This document shows positions 22,932 through 33,104 of a stretch of DNA of 64,000 nucleotides, in pieces (the first letter of the stretch is position 1; the number at the start of each line of letters is the position of its first letter). The position numbers and the translations under genes were made by a program. Under the pieces are notes generated by a model. It was given only the letters and a program-made list of their open reading frames with translations. It was not told the DNA's origin and made no database searches. This stretch comes from Jaapia argillacea MUCL 33604. Lineage: Eukaryota; Basidiomycota; Agaricomycetes; Jaapiales; Jaapiaceae. Location of the stretch: NCBI GenBank assembly GCA_000697665.1, contig KL197729.1, forward strand, positions 452,121 to 516,120, written 5' to 3'.

Positions 22932-24060
22932 TCACGGTAATCCTTGCCAGCGATAGAGCACCTGACCCTGCGCTACAACAAGATCAGTGTCTGCAAACGA
23001 GCGGAACAAACGGTGACGAACAGAGCCGTTGTCTTTTCAGATGATCTTTCTAGCAACGAGAGCGATGAGGCATTTGTTGACTCGAGCTTGATTGAGGTCA
23101 GGCGCAGCGACGAGGTCCAAGACTGATTGGAAATAAGTCAACAGATATTGAGATAAGGACGCAAACGAGGGCGTACTCTTTACACCTTCACCAGACTTGT
23201 CCATTAGTTGTTCGACAACCATCTCCATGTGTCGACGCAGAGTCTGAAAACCATATCAACCAACGACTCTTATGACGGCAGGGAAAACCATACCGGATCG
23301 TTGACACGGAACTCCAGTGGTAGACTCCGGATGATCTTCTCGATGAACATCTGTTGTCACGAAAGATCGATCAAACACAACCCATGAATCAGGAACCAAG
23401 CGATCACATACACTTCGCTCTTTCTTCTCCTTCGCGCTCAGCTTTGGCTTCCCGACCTTCTTCTTGACCTTGCCGGTAGAATTTGAGCCGATCTTACCAG
23501 ATCGCGCATACACAAGGGTCGTTGCATTCGCTGCAAACGTGGTATCGTTGACAGTTGAATCAGCCGCCGATGTCTTGTCGATTTCGGAGGGCTCCGGTTC
23601 CGGGGGTGGTATCTGCTGTAAAGCGAGCAGAGCCACCTGGTGTTCTTCAGCTACACTTCAAGGTCAGTTGCGGAGTAATACCACAATATTTATTGGCGAA
23701 CCTGCTCTCCGTTTAGCGAGTTCAAGAGATGCTTTCGTGGGTTCCCATGGGCATCAGCGATAAAAGGATCGCCAAAATCGCCAAGAATAACAAACGAGCC
23801 TGCTTCCATTCAACAGTTAAAGAGTTCATCTTCATCATATCGAGGTAACTCGAGAATGCTTCGTTGAAAGTCTCCAGCGACTCGCTTAAGCCTTTGAGAC
23901 CTTCGATGTTGGCCCTCGTCGACGAGTTCTGCCATGGCTAGTTCAACAAATCCCAGGCCATAAGGAGCATCTGGAAAGGCAGTGGAGCGAGATAGAGCCC
24001 TTAATGACCCTTGCGAGACTCGCCGAAGAGGTGTTCGATGTGGTGCTGAAGGAGCCCCAA
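22932..24060 (-). pseudogene. DAM1 (DASH complex) duplicate, decayed
   Basis: Clear DAM1 sequence (PHRTPLRRVSQGSLRALS, DAPYGLGF, AMAELVDE, and downstream KPKLSAKEKKERS, LPLEFRGNDP, DLNQARVNKCLIALVARKI) in the same exon order as the intact copy at 31,600. It has lost the start codon of the intact gene, and 14 bases are missing after AMAELVDE, which shifts the frame and removes the EVEALQANIEGL coiled region. Both defects make this copy non-functional if read as the intact copy is. It lies between ZF-C and the truncated membrane-protein gene. Confidence 0.8.
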
Positions 24061-24393
24061 GTTGGAGGGAGCCACAAAAGCCAAACAACACAAACAACGC
24101 GCTTGTGGCAACTTCAAGTTGAACGTTGAAGTCCGCAATTCCGAAACTGGAGTGAAACCGTGCTCGCCTAGCTCACCCTTCCCTCGCTGCGACCCAAGGC
24201 TGAATCTACAACAAGCTGTTGATCTCAACGGATTTGACTCTTCCCTACGATTTCATAAGGGGAAGACTCCCTCGCGACTACTTCATTCGCTGCCAATTCT
24301 TCCGGACCACTCGGGCTTTGACACATCGTTCTCTCGTTTTCATTGCCTCCTTTTTATGTGGTTGGCAGGTCTCCTCCTACTATCCGCGCAGCC
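24061..24393. other. Divergent promoter region, DAM1 remnant and membrane gene, copy A
   Basis: Shared upstream region of two divergent genes, matching 32,745-33,104. No further feature seen. Confidence 0.4.
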
Positions 24394-24951
24394 ATGTGCG
24401 GCCAACAATACTACATTGTTCGTCCAATTCCTTCTTACCCAGCTGCTGATGTCAGGTAGGTTGAGGTAGCAGTTCTGTGGGTGCGGACGCCCATTGCCTC
24501 AAGTTGTTCTTGATCTCACGTACTTAGGCAGATTGAGGCCCTTTTGTATGGTTCGTCGTGGATTGGCTCCATGCATTCTGACCCTTAAGCTCTATCGTAG
24601 GGGTTGATGCACTCGTCGTCTCAACTTGTTGCTATCTCTTCGTTGTGTCACGACTCAGCAAGCTGATGTTGTGGTTTGCTGTGGCCATGTTCACTCTGTC
24701 GACGGGGCTGATGTTAGTGGACGTTGCGTTGGTGCTCCTTGCGCCCTCGCTTGTGACTAGCAGCATCTATGATGGAGGAACATGCTACTCCTGTTATCCG
24801 GAAGCACCCACCAGAGTTCACCAGCTCATTCTTTCCAACTTACTTCAAGGCAAAAGCAGCATATTGCTGACGACAAACCAGTATGCTGATTTTTTCTTCA
24901 TGCCTATGGATCCCCGCATCCATGCTGATTCATCCCCAATCAGAAAACAGT
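24394..24951 (+). pseudogene. Multi-pass membrane protein gene, copy A (3' truncated)
   Basis: Starts MCGQQYYIVRPIPSYPAADV, then exons at 24,528-24,550 and from 24,601 read QIEALLYG-VDALVVSTCCYLFVVSRLSKL and LWFAVAMFTLSTGLMLVDVALVLLAP, giving the first two to three membrane helices of the protein that is more complete at 33,105-34,644. The gene is cut at the end of its third intron: CCCCAATCAG is followed by the tail of a ZF-A gene instead of the next exon. The 5' end is intact here, unlike in copy B. Confidence 0.65.
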
Positions 24952-27010
24952 TGGTGAGCGATGACTAGAAAGACATTTGCCGGAGGTTGTGTTCCTCACG
25001 CAAGTTGTGGATGCTTCAGCGACAAGGTATTCACACCGTCTGAATGAGTCGTCCAGTATACGCTGCGCTTCCACCGCATTCGTTGTTCTCTCAACGCATT
25101 CTTCGTCACAATACCATTTGGATGTGCTAGAACGTCCTTCGAGGATTCAAGATCGTGTTATATGCCGATTCCTCGATGAACGCTTTGAAATCTGTCGAAC
25201 GCTTTCTTGCTCTCTTGAATGCTTTATTGCATATCGATGTATTCCACCTACGTACAACGTATGTCCATCTGTTATCGAAGGTTTTGTTAAAATACCCACT
25301 GTAGTAGATTATACCATCCCTTCTCACTCTCTCATTCTCTTTGCACATCCGAGTTGGTACGTTTCACCTTCGTCCAAATATTTCCACCTGCTGTGCATGT
25401 GGAATCTGAGATCTTGGTATGCCCACCGTACTGTATTGCACCACGCTTTCGTTCTGCAATATACTGCACATTACTCGAAGGACTCTGAGGTCGCGGATAA
25501 TAATAGGCACACGTAAGTGTACATGTCCATTGTGGAAGCGAGCCTAGGTGTGCCACGCGACAGTTCTACGTACTTGACTAGCTTGACCACCCATTTCTCG
25601 CATCCCTCTGACCCCAGCACTACTGGATTGCCATTTAATTCAACTCATTTACCTTCGTTGACCCTTCGCCAGTAGCGCTGACGCTCGATTTGAACCTGAG
25701 GCGATCGTCATCGGTCAACAAGCGACCGGGGGCGACTCGGACCTCAGCATGCACTGGCAGTGGCGTATGAGCGGATCCCTCTCGTAGGTTAGTACCTATC
25801 TCGCCATTTAGTAAGATCGTCTTATAAGTCGATCTATAGAGGGCAGATACCAAACGACGATCAGCCATGCATGCAAATGCATGCGCTCATCGTATCATCA
25901 ACAGCCGAATAGTCCTTGGGGCTTCCTCGCCGACTTGTTCAATGAGCGCTCACTCGACTTTAATGACAACGCACTCCTTGGACTACTCGGATCCTGAGAT
26001 TGGTCTTGGCATCCTTCCATCCGACCCAGAACAATTGGTCATTTAATGCTTCCCGCTCGTCGAAAGCGTTCAATATGGACGGTATGTGCTACTTGAGCTA
26101 TCGCTAAGTCAGCTTGTGATCTAACGAACACAACACAGCCATGGAACCCTAGCCTTGCAGTAAGAAAGGAGAACCATCGTGCCGAGATCGTCTAAGCCAA
26201 ACAGGTGGGTGCTGTGCAAATTATGGCTATAAAATGAGATCTCATCTCATGAAAGCTTCCAGGTGGCTTCTGCTCGATTCGCAAGATCTGTTTCCGAACA
26301 CGGATTTAGACGTTGGCTGTGCGACTCTGTTGTGTAACGCATTCAAATACGATCGCGCAGATCGATTGGCGGCGAGGCCAAGGGAACTCACTGGTGAAGT
26401 GATTCGGTTTTTAGAATTGCAGAGTGTTTACCTTCGTCCTTTTCCCATACGATAGATCAGAGTGGTTCAATCCGAGCACTTGGCAACGGAGTGGAGCTGC
26501 GGTGACGAATCACGACGTGAGGTTACATTTTTTGGGGCCGCTATTTGTGCTTTCGGTGGTAACTGGAGGAAGTGGCATTCAAGACTGCACGGAGCTAAGC
26601 ACCTGGTGTATCAGTCTCTCCCAAGACTTGCTCAAGGAGTCAAGATCGTCAGCCATGATATGGGTTTGCGGCGACATTTCCGAGGAAACGATATTTATAT
26701 GTTTCGTCACCTGTCCATTCTCCAGAGTCCAGACACCAACAATTTGACTGAACGCTCCCGCCAAGTCTTCGCGATGACTCTGATGACTGAGATTCAAGGA
26801 TACGATAACATGAATTATACCAACCTGAAGCCACGAATCCTTTGCCGGCATGACGCATCAACTCCGCGACTCTTTGGAATATGTCCGTAGTCAAGCGGCG
26901 CAGCAGACTTGAACGACGCTTCAAAATGTCCTATGACGTCTGTCGACATCGTCTCCCCAGAGTCTACCATTGCTTTCGTTTCTTGATCTAACATACTCAA
27001 TCTAACCCAG
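24952..27010. other. Spacer U, copy 4 (no recognised gene)
   Basis: Begins inside the last bases of ZF-A (AACAGTTGGTGAG, matching 656-668) and follows spacer U to MAPEG. The promoter-like block is at about 26,180-26,240 with a full TATAAAAT at 26,228. A 142-codon plus-strand frame at 26,462-26,890 is not kept in the other copies. An inverted GCATGCA-AA-TGCATGC motif lies near 25,870; degenerate versions occur in the other three U copies. Confidence 0.5.
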
Positions 27011-27900
27011 ATGTTTACCATACTTGAATCAACCCCTCTGTCCTGTATTCGATTCCCATCGTCTGGCTCGCTACTTTCTGGCCAGCTGCAATCAGGGTAT
27101 GTTCAATCGTTCTCATCCGATTATCGTGGAGAGATATTGGCTGAACGAACCATGACCCGTTGTCATGCAGCTTGCGTTAGTTGGAAAGACAATTGGGCCT
27201 CAGAAGTGAGTTTCGTCTTTCGATCACCTCCACACCAGTTTCTGACGAGGGTTGACTTTAGTTCCGAGTGGTACTTAGCCTGGCGCCGAGAGCGGGCATT
27301 CAACGATTGACTGAGGAAGATCCTTTGCTGGGTGCGAAGGCCGCGAGGATGGAGGCTGCGTACCAGGTAAGATCTCGTACTCTGGCGCCCTTCAATTATT
27401 GATCTTTGGTTAGAATGGTAACAAGATGTTCCCGTTGTGGACCGCTGCGGTCGTGAGCTCCTTGTCTTAATCATCGATGTCCAGGATCTGATACATGTCT
27501 CTGCAGTTCGCTGGTCACCTCGCTGGCCTGGATAACTACGCGGTGAACACCTATTCCATCGCTTTGTGAGCACCTTCTCAAAAAACAGGGAGTCTTATCA
27601 TGCCAGGTTGTTGATGGCCGTCTCTCGACCTTTATAGTATCATACTCCGGATGGTGTACAACTACATCTACGTCAATCAGTCCACGAATATCGTAGCAGC
27701 GACGAGGTACATCCATTGGGGTCTTTACTTTGGGACTCCAATTAACCCAATACTTTGTTGAAGGAGTCTTGTCTGGTTGGCTGGATTTGGTGAGCACATC
27801 GTTCGTCTCGTTCATATGGTGATTTTGACAGCCTTTCTCAGGCGTGCGGATGACAATCCTTACCAAAGCAGCGAACAAGCCAGCTGTGACAGCGACATGA
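27011..27900 (+). pseudogene. MAPEG-family gene, copy B (frameshift in exon 1)
   Basis: All eight exons of the MAPEG gene can be found with intact splice sites. Exons 2-8 read through cleanly (LAPRAGIQRLTEEDPLLG, ARMEAAYQ-NGNKMFPLW, FAGHLAGLDNYAVNTYSIA, MVYNYIYVNQ, and a final exon ending ANKPAVTAT). Exon 1 has lost one codon harmlessly and also a single base after ESTPL, so the first membrane helix is out of frame and the alternative frame contains a stop. Probably non-functional unless a different start is used or the base is a sequence error. Confidence 0.7.
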
Positions 27901-28789
27901 AGCGAATGACACCTTGGTCATAACCTCTCCATCGTCCAATCCCTGCGAACCTCGCTCAGAGTGAACATCCCAGAAAGGTTCGCTGCATGGTAGGACATCG
28001 TTGATTGAGGTTTTTATGCATGATTGAAGTGGATCCCATAAAACATGGGCGAATGTTCTGAAGCAACTGAAATACTTGGCATTCAAGACCAACTATGCTA
28101 CGAGTAGGTCAGATCATGCCTCCTTGGTCGACGAGAGAAAGAACGAGGACAACGGATCTCTCGTGAATTATGACGTAATGGCGATTGCGACCGATCAATT
28201 TTCGCTGAACCCGGAGGTTCATGATTTCTATCTCCTTGACCTGTCCTCGAGTCCTCTCTGAACATTAATGTTGTACCCACGACCTCCATATACTGTGTGT
28301 CTACTATCACCGACCATGTCTGTGGGGCCATTAACGCTAGGAGGGCGTGAAAACCATGTTCTCCTTCATGACAGCGTAATTAATTGTCCGAAATTTCTAA
28401 AATGGGAAAGTCACCTGTTAACCCCTGATAACTGGTTGCAATGGGATTCATGAAGCCCTTATAAGATCATTAAGCCCTGACAACTGGTTATCAGGGCCTG
28501 ACAATGGATTTTAACGCACTAATCACTTTTCCGACAATTCTGTCTATCTACCCCCCGCCCTGTGCATCCCCGCCCCAGTCACTTCCGAGCCGACCCAACT
28601 CAACGCATACGTAGCTTGATTTCGATTACCACGTGACCAACTAGAGTGCAAGAACACCGTCGATCCAATCCGTTTTAGACAGCCCGAGGATGTCGTTTCG
28701 CCCATGTTCTCACTCTTGCCCTCTTGCCCTCTTGCCAGCCCTCCTCATTCATCTTCCCCAAGTTCCTGTCACTACCTCTTCATATCAAT
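27901..28789. other. MAPEG to ZF-C intergenic region, copy B
   Basis: No gene recognised. Short repeats of the type CCTGATAACTGGTT / CCTGACAACTGGTTATCAGG lie at about 28,424-28,500. The CACGTGAC motif is at 28,630. Confidence 0.45.
28630..28637 (+). promoter_or_regulatory. CACGTGAC motif upstream of ZF-C copy B
   Basis: Same motif and position (about 155 nt before the start codon) as at 20,258. Confidence 0.45.
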
Positions 28790-29868
28790 ATGGATACCGA
28801 TATCTTCGCTCGTGGTGATGATTTCGTCGAGGACCAACAGTACGTTGCGATTTGTCGTGGACATGGTGGACTTGCAGCTTAGAGTTTGATTGCAGCAATC
28901 CTTCTTCTCTAATCCCACATCCTGGGGATGACCCCTCTGCTATTCTTGCGCCCGAAACAGCAAGCAAGGAGGGCCGGCCCATCCTTCCCGTCACTGGTGT
29001 CGCCACCACTGCCTCTTCCCACACACCTCCCGTGGACTGGGTATGGGGGCTTGGCAATGATGCTGACGCTGGCGGGTCGCTTCTCCATCCCACCGGAACC
29101 GAAATGTCGATGGAGAATATGGAGGGTGGCCCATGGCGTTTCGATGATTTTAGTCGTATGTCGGCTATGATAGCACTATCATCGAGATTCATAGCTAACT
29201 ACTATCCTTGCGTAGCACATCATTATCCCGACTCTCCTCATCACTTCACTGGTGAAGTCGCGATGAGCCCGGACCCACAACCACACTTTCCAACATCGTA
29301 TTCGAGATTGACCACCCCACTGTATCATCTTCATGGCAGTCCGTCCCAAGATGCAGGCGTAGGGACACTGCTCGAATGTTCTCCTCCTCCAGATAGCGCC
29401 TTATCTCCCCTATGCGGCAATATATTTCCTAGTGCCCTGTTTTCGTTCCCGTCCCCGCCCCTGGCACAACCGCCCACACCGGTTCTCAGTTGCATTCCGC
29501 TCCCTCACGGACCCGATATTTCCGAAGATGCATTTGGTGGAAATTTTGGTCAAGGGGTAGCAGGTCCATCGAGTTTGGCTTTGCCCATCCACCACCGCCA
29601 GCATGGCCAGGGTGGGGCTTCCGTCCCTCCTATTCAACTGACCATTGGTGGAAATTCGGGGCAATGGGTAATCGGCCCGTCGGGCCTGGGATTGTACTTT
29701 CCCTGCCACACCCAACACAGCCAGGGCGCGGCTTCCGTCCCCCCTGTTCAGCCGACCTCTGGTGGAAGTTTGGGTCAAGGGGTAGCAGGTCCATCGGGTT
29801 TGGGTTTGTCCACTTCCCACCACAACCAACATGGCCAGGGCGGGTGTCAGGCCTTATCCCTGTCCTAA
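28790..29868 (+). pseudogene. ZF-C copy B, zinc fingers deleted
   Basis: Exons 28,790-28,839, 28,896-29,155 and 29,216-29,868 keep the frame of the ZF-C N-terminal region (DTDIFARGDDF, PSHTPPVDWVWGLG-like Pro/Ser stretches, HHFTGEVAMSPDP). The Gly-rich unit GGNFGQGVAGPSS...GGASVPP is repeated nearly three times. Then, where copy A has the basic stretch, finger 1 and most of finger 2, sequence is missing; a trace of finger 2 (RPYPCPKCS) survives in another frame. The frame stops at 29,868. The terminal-intron donor (TTGGTGAATC) survives beyond it. The product would have no DNA-binding domain. Confidence 0.7.
29536..29844 (+). repeat. Coding tandem repeat, 111-114 bp, about 2.8 units
   Basis: Units start at 29,536, 29,647 and 29,761, each beginning GGTGGAA and encoding GG-x-x-GQ-x-V-x-GPS ... 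HGQGGASVPP. Copy A of ZF-C has one unit, so the expansion is specific to copy B. Confidence 0.8.
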
Positions 29869-29999
29869 GTGTTCGCGACCAACAGATGAAAAATTGGTGA
29901 ATCGTGACTATCGTTGGTTATCTGCCGTGTCGCTAACCCATGCCTTTCCCGTTAACAGCCGTCACAACGAACCTAATCTCTAGCCGCTACCCGAATCTT

Positions 30000-30345
30000 T
30001 CCTTTGTTGGTGGGATTTTTGGAATATCCCCGCATGTGTCACTGTCGTCCGTCAGCTGCTTTCATTCATTGCCGTCGCTTTACGCCCACTATCTTTCTAC
30101 TTTCCCTTCTTGGCGGGATTTCTTTGAATATCCACGCATATGCACTGTCCTTACGTTGGCCGCTTCCCGTCATCGCTGTTGTTTTACACCCCACTCTCTT
30201 CCAACTTTCCTTTCTTGGCGGGATTTTTTGAATATCCACGCAAATGTATCACTGTCCTTACGTTGACCGCTTCCCTTCATCACTGTCGTTTTACACCCCA
30301 CTCTTCCTATTTTCCTTTGTCGGCGGGATATTTGAATATCCACAC
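30000..30345 (+). repeat. Minisatellite, four units of about 104 bp
   Basis: The core GGCGGGATTTnnTTGAATATCC recurs at about 30,009, 30,112, 30,217 and 30,322 (spacing 103-105 bp), with shared ACGTTGnCCGCTTCC and TTTTACACCCCACTC segments between. Only one diverged unit is present in the copy A equivalent near 21,700. Confidence 0.75.
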
Positions 30346-30662
30346 ATATATATCACCGTCTTTTGACTGCTTTCGTTCATTGCTGTCGCTTTCCATCCCA
30401 CTTTCTTCCTGCTTTGTTTGCATTGCAATTGTTGTAACGATACTCTAACGACTACGGACCGGACTATACTGCTTATTAGATAGTACTGGTACTTACGATA
30501 TGACTAGGAAAATGCGCGCTGTATTAGATGACGGGTCATGACCTCACGATATTCGATTGCTCAGGAGATTTCCTGGAACCAGCTTGAAGGTTCGAGAGAT
30601 GGATTCCTCGGATTTTCAAAGGATATAGGTATATCGCTTGGTGGATCTTCACTCCGCTACCG

Positions 30663-30686
30663 CCTCTCTCTCTCTCACACACACAC
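30663..30686 (+). repeat. CT/CA microsatellite
   Basis: A run of CTCTCTCTC passing into CACACACAC. Confidence 0.7.
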
Positions 30687-31261
30687 TATCGGAGCTCTCG
30701 CGGACCTAGATGGGAATACATCCCTAACTGTACGCAATGACGTTCGTACGACTCGTACGGAATGCGAACAATAGCACTCACCGTAAAACTGAACCAAAAT
30801 TTGCGGTATCTGGATGCGGACGGCCTAACCATCACGCCTGCTATGGTCAATTACAGATGATCGGGATGGACAGCCCGAAAAGACAGGTGCGCAGTTGGTT
30901 ATGTTCGAAGTTTGAGGAGCTCCTCCTTTGACAACAACGTTCGTCGCCAAGCGAGAGCTACAGTACTTGCCATCAGCCTGTCCGTGGTGACCGGTGACCA
31001 TTTCGTCTCTGTTGAAAGAGGTGCTCACCTCCAAGTCATATTCCTTCCTTCGAATATATAGGTGAGCAGAAGCAAATTCCGACCATAGCCAAGGCTGATT
31101 TTCGGGCCTGTAGCCATTGGGCGTGCTGGCGAGGAAGGGCAACATCTACTGTGTCACGAATCGTCAGGGTGTCGGTTTCCTAGAAACAAAGAACACGGCA
31201 CAGCTCACGGAACCCTAGCCTCACACAAGAAAAGAGAAGCTCTGATCCGGAAGCGAAGGGT

Positions 31262-31599
31262 TCAAAGACCGCGTAGATGACCGCTGCGGATCTTCCATAT
31301 GTTATCTCCTGTGGATCTTCCGGTCTTCTTGTCTAAGTTCTCGAATTTCACCAGGAATAAGCGGAGATCCTTCTCGATGTACCAGATCTGGGCCTTCGCT
31401 TCCAAACACGATCGAAGAGATCGACCATCGGCATGATTGACGAGCAAGTCGACAACGCGACTTCGCGCGTTATCATAATTCCTCAAGGTGTGCATCTTTG
31501 CATATTGAAATAATCCTTTGAATAGAAGTGGATAATTGATACATTCCGGCAAGGCGGTGGATGCTACAGGTGTGTAAGGACGAGCTTGAGTTGGGATTA
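31262..31599 (-). other. Conserved minus-strand open frame beyond DAM1, copy B
   Basis: About 113 codons right after the DAM1 stop, matching 22,603-22,931 (HTLRNYDNARSRVVDLL, QIWYIEKDLRLFLVKFEN). Unrecognised, no ATG at the boundary. Conservation of amino acids between two copies is weak evidence of function because the surrounding DNA is conserved too. Confidence 0.35.
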
Positions 31600-32744
31600 T
31601 CACGGTAATCCTTGCCAGTGATAGAGCACCTGACCCTGCGCCACAACAAGATAAGTGTCTGCAAACGGGCGGAATAAACGGCGACGAACAGAGCTGTTGT
31701 CTTTTCGGACGATCTTTCTAGCAACGAGAGCGATGAGGCATTTGTTGACTCGAGCTTGATTGAGGTCAGGCGCAGCGACGAGTTCCAAGACTGATTGGAA
31801 ATAAATAAATAGATATTGAGATAAGGACGCAAACGAGGGCGTACTCTTTACACCTTGACCAGACTTATCCATTAGTTGTTCTACAACCATCTCCATGTGT
31901 CGACGCAGAGTCTGAAAATCATATCAACCGACGACTCCTATAACGGCAGGGAAAACCATACCGGATCGTTGCCACGGAACTCCAGTGGTAGACTCTGGAT
32001 GATCTTCTCGATGAACATCTGTTCTCGCAAAGGATCGATCAAACACGACCCAGGAATCAGAAAACGGAGTACCACATACACTTCGCTCTTTCTTCTCCTT
32101 CGCGCTCAGCTTTGGCTTCCCGACCCTCTTCTTGACCTTGCCCGTAGAACTTGAGCCGGTTTTACCAGATTGCGCGGACATGAGTGTCGTTGCATTCGCT
32201 GCAAACGTGGTATCGTTGACAGTTGAATCAGCCGCCGATGTCTTGTCGATGTCAGATGGCTCGGGTTCTGGGGATGGTATCTGCTGTAAAGCAAGCAGAG
32301 CCGCCTGGGCTTCTTCCGCTACACTTCAAGGTCACTTTCGAAGCAAGGAACACAACATTTGCGTACGAACCTGCTCTCCGTTTGGCGAGTTCAAAAGATG
32401 CTTCCGTGGGTTCCTATAAGCCCTAGCGATGAAGTGATGGCCAAAATCTCCAAGAGCAACACACGAACCTGCTTCCATTCAACAGTTAATGAGTTCATCT
32501 TCATCATATACAGGTAACTCGAGAACGCTTCGTTGAAAGTTCCCAGCGACTCGCTTAAGCCTTTGAGACCTTCGATGTTGGCCTGAAGAGCTTCGACCTC
32601 GTCGACAAGTTCTGCCATGGCTGGTTCGATAAATCCCAGGCCATAAGGAGCATCTGGAAAGGCGGTAGAGCGAGATAGGGCCCTTAGTGAGCCCTGCGAG
32701 ACTCGCCGAAGAGGTGTTCGATGTGGTGCTGAAGGAGCATGCAT
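31600..32744 (-). CDS. DAM1: DASH complex subunit Dam1 (intact copy)
   Basis: Dam1 is part of the DASH/Dam1 ring that couples kinetochores to spindle microtubules. Seven exons (in transcription order 32,744-32,469; 32,413-32,371; 32,318-32,080; 32,018-31,962; 31,911-31,854; 31,790-31,690; 31,635-31,600) sum to an exact frame of 269 residues. N-terminal Dam1 signature: HRTPLRRVSQGSLRALS, DAPYGLGF, AMAELVDEVEALQANIEGL, GTFNEAFSSYLYMMKMNSL, VEWKQ, then SFELAKRRAAEEAQAAL. A linker with KPKLSAKEKKERS leads to a C-terminal block MFIEKIIQSLPLEFRGNDP-TLRRHMEMVVEQLM and DLNQARVNKCLIALVARKIV, ending SSGQVLYHWQGLP, which looks like a winged-helix extension. The last intron has no in-frame stop, so its removal is inferred. 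The start is the ATG that begins MHAPSAPHR. Divergent from the membrane-protein gene. Confidence 0.88.
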
Positions 32745-33104
32745 GGGAGGCAGCCACAAAAGCCAAACAAGACAAACAACGCGTTTGTGGCAAGTTCAAG
32801 TTGTATGTTGGTGTCAAGCTGAAGTCCGTAACTCCGAAACTCGAGTGAAACTGAGCTCATTGTCCCCGCCTAGCTCATTCTTCCCTCGCTGCGACCCAAG
32901 GCTAAATGTACAACAAGCTGTCGATTTCAAAGGATTGGACTCTTTCCTACGATTTGATAAGGGCAAGACCCCCTCGTGACTAGTACTGCCTCGTTGACTG
33001 CTAATTCTTCCGTACCACTCGGAATTTGACACACCTGTCTCGTTCCGATTATTGTCTCCTTTTTTTTATTGGCAGGCCTCCTCCTACCATCATCCGCGCA
33101 GTTA
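32745..33104. other. Divergent promoter region, DAM1 and membrane gene, copy B
   Basis: 360 nt between divergent genes; matches 24,061-24,393. No individual element identified. Confidence 0.4.

Larger units (their letters stand above)
18885..24951 (+). repeat. Second segmental duplication, copy A
   Basis: The block MAPEG, ZF-C, DAM1 (minus), membrane-protein gene matches 27,011-34,644 in order and direction. Copy A is cut off inside the membrane-protein gene at about 24,951, where it joins the last bases of a ZF-A gene and a fourth U spacer. Confidence 0.8.
29869..31261. other. Region between ZF-C and DAM1, copy B
   Basis: No gene recognised. Holds the minisatellite described next and a CT/CA dinucleotide tract at about 30,663-30,686. 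A minus-strand frame at 30,825-31,145 has no recognised similarity. Confidence 0.45.

Noticed and set aside
26462-26890. Plus-strand frame of 142 codons in spacer U copy 4
   Set aside because: Open only in this copy; no recognised similarity.
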